This document shows, one piece after another, positions 60,381 to 64,000 of a DNA stretch of 64,000 nt. The notes under the pieces were generated by a model. The model searched no databases. It was not told where the DNA came from and saw only the letters and a list, made by a program, of their open reading frames with translations. Source of the stretch: Chitinophagaceae bacterium UBA1953 (GTDB taxonomy: Bacteria; Bacteroidota; Bacteroidia; Chitinophagales; Chitinophagaceae); contig DDEN01000004.1 of NCBI GenBank assembly GCA_002336115.1, forward strand, positions 1 through 64,000, in the 5' to 3' direction. How positions within the stretch are numbered: position 1 is the first letter of the stretch; each line of letters opens with the position of its first letter. The translations under genes were made by a program, and so were the position numbers.

Positions 60381-61784
60381 ATGACCAACGCCACGTACAC
60401 CGACCTGGTTCATCAAACATTTAATTTTCCGCAGGAAGGGTTTGATGTTAAGGATGGTTACCTCGAGTTTAATGGTGTTGATCTGAAAGCCCTGATAGAC
60501 AAATATGGAACACCTTTGAAACTGTCGTACCTGCCAAAAATTGGAATGCAGATAAAAAAAGCAAAAAAAATGTTTGAGGCTGCATTCAAACGTCACAAGT
60601 ATGAGGGCAAGTATTTTTATTGTTATTGTACAAAAAGCAACCACTTTTCATTTGTGGTGGAAGAGGCGCTCAAACATGACATACACCTTGAAACTTCATT
60701 TGCTTACGATATTGAAATAATCAATAAACTTTACCAGAAGAAAAAGATTAACAAGGATATACAGATCATCTGTAACGGTTATAAGCAGAAAACATACATA
60801 GCCCGTATTGCCAAACTGCTCAACAGTGGTTTTAAAAATGTAACACCCATTCTTGATAACAAAGAAGAATTACAACAATATAAAAAAACAGTAAAGGTTC
60901 CGTTTAAACTGGGAATCCGTGTGGCTGCGGAAGAAGAACCTACATTTCCTTTTTATACATCAAGGCTTGGAATAAGAGCCAGGGATATTCTGGAATTTTA
61001 TGTTGATAAGATAGAAGGAAATGAAGACCGTTTTCAACTGAAGATGCTTCATATCTTCCTCAACAAAGGCATTAAAGATGATATTTACTACTGGAGTGAA
61101 TTAAACAAAGTAGTTAACCTTTATTGCCAGTTAAAAAAGATTTGTCCCGAACTTGATTCAATTAACATTGGTGGTGGATTTCCCATCAAACACTCACTTG
61201 GCTTTGAGTACGACTATCAGTTCATGATTCATGAAATTGTAGCCACCATCCGCAAAACCTGTAAAAAGGCAGGAGTGCCCATGCCAAATATTTATACTGA
61301 ATTTGGCAGTTACACAGTTGGTGAAAGTATGGCACATATTTATTCAGTACTGGGCCAGAAAACACAAAACGACCGTGAAAACTGGTACATGATTGATTCA
61401 TCGTTCATCACTACATTACCAGATACCTGGGGTATTGGCGAAAAATTCCTGATGCTGCCGATTAACAAATGGGATAACGATTATCAACGTGTGGTGCTGG
61501 GCGGTATTACCTGCGACAGTCATGATTACTACGATTCAGAAGAACATATCAACGAAGTATTCCTTCCCAAACTGAATGGCGAATCGCAGGAACCTTTGTA
61601 TGTAGGTTTCTTTCATACCGGTGCGTACCAGGATCAGATCAGCGGATACGGAGGAATTAAGCACTGCATGATTCCTTCTCCCAAGCATGTGATTGTGGGC
61701 TACGACAAGAATGGCAAACTGGTTGACTGGCTTTATGCAAAAGAACAAACTGCACAAAGTATGCTCAAGATTCTTGGTTACTAA
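60381..61784 (+). CDS. speA: Arginine decarboxylase (biosynthetic, alanine-racemase fold)
   Basis: This 467-residue PLP enzyme decarboxylates arginine to agmatine. The lysine-bearing N-terminal stretch YFYCYCTKSNHFSFVVEEAL, IICNGYKQKTYI, INIGGGFPIK, and the C-terminal GGITCDSHDYY with EPLYVGFFHTGAYQD are typical of fold-type III decarboxylases (SpeA or related). The ATG at 60381 is chosen because longer in-frame starts from 60258 run through the rplT terminator. With the ureohydrolase at 23434 it could supply putrescine. Confidence 0.88.
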   Translation: MTNATYTDLVHQTFNFPQEGFDVKDGYLEFNGVDLKALIDKYGTPLKLSYLPKIGMQIKKAKKMFEAAFKRHKYEGKYFYCYCTKSNHFSFVVEEALKHDIHLETSFAYDIEIINKLYQKKKINKDIQIICNGYKQKTYIARIAKLLNSGFKNVTPILDNKEELQQYKKTVKVPFKLGIRVAAEEEPTFPFYTSRLGIRARDILEFYVDKIEGNEDRFQLKMLHIFLNKGIKDDIYYWSELNKVVNLYCQLKKICPELDSINIGGGFPIKHSLGFEYDYQFMIHEIVATIRKTCKKAGVPMPNIYTEFGSYTVGESMAHIYSVLGQKTQNDRENWYMIDSSFITTLPDTWGIGEKFLMLPINKWDNDYQRVVLGGITCDSHDYYDSEEHINEVFLPKLNGESQEPLYVGFFHTGAYQDQISGYGGIKHCMIPSPKHVIVGYDKNGKLVDWLYAKEQTAQSMLKILGY

Positions 61785-61793
61785 ATTTCAAGC

Positions 61794-62246
61794 ATGAAAT
61801 ATTTATTTTCTTTCATCTTTATGATGTCACTGGCTTTGTATGGACATTCGCAAACGGCTGAAGATTCAGTTAAAACAACCATCAACAATATGTTTGCTGC
61901 AATGAAGAATGCTGATTCAACTACATTAAAAAATACGTTCTCGTCAACGGCTGTTTTGCAAACCATCAGTCGAAATAAGGAAGGAGAAACAATTGTACGT
62001 ACTGAAGATATAAATGAATTTGCAGTATCAATAAGTAAAATCGGAAAAGGTGATGCCGACGAACGCATCACTTATTCAGCCATTCATATTGACGGCGCTT
62101 TAGCAAGTGTCTGGACTCCTTACCAGTTTTATTACAAAGGAAATTTCAGTCATTGTGGGGTTAATTCATTTCAGCTTGTACGTATTAATGGCGAATGGAA
62201 AATTCAATATATAATTGACACAAGACGAAAAACCGGTTGTTTATAG
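61794..62246 (+). CDS. Exported SnoaL/DUF4440-like protein
   Basis: This 150-residue protein has a signal peptide (MKYLFSFIFMMSLALYGHSQ) and an NTF2/SnoaL-like domain (VKTTINNMFAAMKNADSTTL, then LASVWTPYQFYYKGNFSHCG). Members bind small molecules or act as cyclases or hydrolases; no catalytic residue stands out. It starts 9 bases after the decarboxylase stop. The following spacer (62247-62472) shows nothing notable. Confidence 0.75.
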   Translation: MKYLFSFIFMMSLALYGHSQTAEDSVKTTINNMFAAMKNADSTTLKNTFSSTAVLQTISRNKEGETIVRTEDINEFAVSISKIGKGDADERITYSAIHIDGALASVWTPYQFYYKGNFSHCGVNSFQLVRINGEWKIQYIIDTRRKTGCL

Positions 62247-62472
62247 CTCCGATACTCGCATATTAGTCTGCAATAATACATGGCCTATTTTAATAATTTA
62301 AGCCGGTAACCAAAATTTCACTGGCACTTTTTTTGAGCTCATACAACTTACAAGATGCCAAAAGTTCTCAATCATCCTTTTTAGCTGGCTCTAAACGGCT
62401 TGTTAAAAGCTCTGAAAAGGACAAATGGTTCCAATCAACCCAATAATTCTTGTTATTTTTACGTAATTAAGT

Positions 62473-64000
62473 ATGTCAAACCTTATAAAAAATATGTTTA
62501 GTAAGAAAAGTTTACTGATCATTCTTGTATTGCTTCTCGGAGGCAGTATCTTTTATGCAGTCCAATCATCCGCAACACGAAAAGAACCCACCAGCCGTTT
62601 TGAACGTATTTTGCAATTAGTTGGTGAATTTCTGGAAGAGGGTCACTTCAGTCCAAAAAAGATTGATGATAAATTTTCGAAAGAAGTGTTTGCAAAATTT
62701 GTAAAGAATCTGGACCCTGATAAAACTTATTTTCTTCAGCAGGACATCGATCAACTGAAAAAATTTGAAACAAAGATTGATGATGAAATTCATGGGGCCA
62801 AACTTGAATCGTTCTATGCGTTTAATGTGATATACAAGCAACGTGTAGAAGAAGCTTCGGCTATTTATAAGGAAATTCTGCAGAAGCCATTTGAGTTTAA
62901 TAATGATGAAACGTATGTGGATGATGATGCGAAAACAGTTTTTCCTAAAACAGAAGCTGAGCGTAAAGAAGTGTGGAGAAAGAAATTAAAGTATTATACT
63001 CTTGATCGTTATGTTGAACTGATTGAACAACAGGAAAAGAATAAAGGCAAAGAAGGGTTTAAAGCAAAAACGAATATTGAGCTTGAAAAAGAAGCCAGGG
63101 AGAAGGTAATGAGGTCGATTGATAAAATGTTCGATCGTTTCAGAAACCGGTTTAAAGATGAAGATCGTTTTAGTGATTTTGTAAATGATATTACTGAAAC
63201 AATGGATCCTCATACAACTTATTTCGCCCCTGTTGAAAAAAGGTCGTTTGATGAGAGTATGAGCGGTGAGTTTTTTGGAATTGGTGCTTCATTAACTGAA
63301 GAAGAAGGAAATATAAAAGTTGCAACAATTGTAACAGGCAGTCCGGCTGCTAAATCGGGAGAAATACAAATTGGTGATATTATTCAGAAAGTGGGGCAGG
63401 CAAATGAAGAACCACAGGATCTTACCGGATTTGAAGTGCCCGATGCAGTTCGTTTAATACGTGGGCAAAAAGGGACTGAAGTACGGTTAACTATTAAAAA
63501 GCCCAATGGAGAAGTGAAGGTAGTATCGCTGATTCGCCAGAAAATTAATCTTGAAGAAACTTTTGCAAAAAGTGCAATTGTGAGAGATGGCGAAAACCGT
63601 AAGATTGGCTATATCTATCTTCCTGAATTTTATGCCAACTTTCAGGATCCGAATGGTGCCCGTTGCGCTGCAGATGTGGCAAAAGAAATTACCAAACTGA
63701 AGCAAGAAGGAGTAAATGGAATTATTCTTGATTTGAGGCTAAATGGCGGAGGCTCTTTAATGGATGTGGTGCAGATGGTAGGTTTGTTTATTGAAGATGG
63801 TCCGGTTGTACAGGTAAAAAGCAGAGACGAAGCACCTTCTATTCTGCGTGATAAAGACAATAACGTTTTGTGGAATGGTCCGCTTACAGTAATGGTGAAT
63901 GAGTTCAGCGCTTCTGCTTCAGAAATTTTTGCCGCAGCAATTCAGGATTACAAAAGAGGTATTATTGTAGGAAGTACAACAACTTACGGTAAAGGAACTG
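62473..64000 (+). CDS. prc: C-terminal processing peptidase / tail-specific protease (3' truncated by window edge)
   Basis: This frame is open from the ATG at 62473 to the window end (509 codons, continuing). After an N-terminal membrane segment (SKKSLLIILVLLLGGSIFYA) come an N-terminal helical region (FVKNLDPDKTYFLQQDIDQL), a PDZ domain (FFGIGASLTEEEGNIKVATI, SPAAKSGEIQIGDII) and the S41 catalytic region GYIYLPEFYANF, ILDLRLNGGGS, NEFSASASEI with the nucleophile Ser, and YGKGT with the general-base Lys. It degrades or processes periplasmic proteins from their C-termini. The remaining C-terminal part lies outside the window. Confidence 0.9.
   Translation, partial: MSNLIKNMFSKKSLLIILVLLLGGSIFYAVQSSATRKEPTSRFERILQLVGEFLEEGHFSPKKIDDKFSKEVFAKFVKNLDPDKTYFLQQDIDQLKKFETKIDDEIHGAKLESFYAFNVIYKQRVEEASAIYKEILQKPFEFNNDETYVDDDAKTVFPKTEAERKEVWRKKLKYYTLDRYVELIEQQEKNKGKEGFKAKTNIELEKEAREKVMRSIDKMFDRFRNRFKDEDRFSDFVNDITETMDPHTTYFAPVEKRSFDESMSGEFFGIGASLTEEEGNIKVATIVTGSPAAKSGEIQIGDIIQKVGQANEEPQDLTGFEVPDAVRLIRGQKGTEVRLTIKKPNGEVKVVSLIRQKINLEETFAKSAIVRDGENRKIGYIYLPEFYANFQDPNGARCAADVAKEITKLKQEGVNGIILDLRLNGGGSLMDVVQMVGLFIEDGPVVQVKSRDEAPSILRDKDNNVLWNGPLTVMVNEFSASASEIFAAAIQDYKRGIIVGSTTTYGKGT

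Overview
The window looks like chromosomal DNA of a Bacteroidota bacterium, most likely of the Chitinophagaceae or a close family. This is inferred from gene content: a type IX secretion C-terminal sorting domain, bacillithiol deacetylase BshB1, a DUF4294 protein, an Rhs C-terminal fragment and many Bacteroidota-style regulators. Several starts are also preceded by the TAnnTTTG -7 promoter element of this phylum, and Shine-Dalgarno sequences are largely absent. The window opens inside pdhA and closes inside a C-terminal processing protease. I saw no tRNA, rRNA or CRISPR array.

1-3810: PDH E1-alpha, a TPR membrane protein, lumazine synthase, a LutA-like cysteine-rich protein, an EVE protein and a small membrane protein. 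3811-12750: a loose, partly decayed region. It holds two Crp/Fnr regulators (one next to a flavodoxin-fold oxidoreductase), an AraC regulator beside a cupin protein, a serine hydrolase, a T9SS cargo protein, gene remnants and hairpin-forming direct repeats. 12746-16278: a diheme cytochrome c that looks like a CcoO/CcoP mixture, then a GMC oxidoreductase with its gluconate-dehydrogenase-subunit-3-like partner, which together suggest a periplasmic dehydrogenase feeding c-type cytochromes. 16489-25100: DUF4395 protein, nucleoside phosphorylase, a degenerate and an intact sensor kinase, then a minus-strand group with ureohydrolase, free-methionine-sulfoxide reductase and a saccharopine-dehydrogenase-like reductase.

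24693-41911: cytochrome c maturation (a CxxxY-type CcmE and CcmF), DUF4294 protein, BshB1, fatty acid desaturase, a MORN-repeat caspase-like protein, acyl-CoA dehydrogenase, PLP homeostasis protein, peptidase and serine hydrolase, a methylmalonyl-CoA mutase catalytic subunit without B12 domain, and an IscA-like protein. 42500-42960 carries an in-register 21-bp tandem array. 43990-50397 holds topoisomerase IV parE and parC separated by a methyltransferase and a DUF1835 protein.

50400-55640, between parC and the thrS side, is an accessory island. It has a REP-associated tyrosine transposase (RAYT) flanked by inverted REP elements, further REP copies and a RAYT-tail remnant. It also has an Rhs C-terminal tip cut at its core junction and followed by a small overlapping membrane protein, a divergent tyrosine recombinase, and a YoeB-type toxin-antitoxin pair bracketed by a direct repeat that copies the 3' end of the neighbouring gene. 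From 56834 the window returns to core genes: thrS-infC-rpmI-rplT, arginine decarboxylase, a SnoaL-like protein and the protease. Arginine decarboxylase together with the ureohydrolase at 23.4 kb could make putrescine through agmatine.
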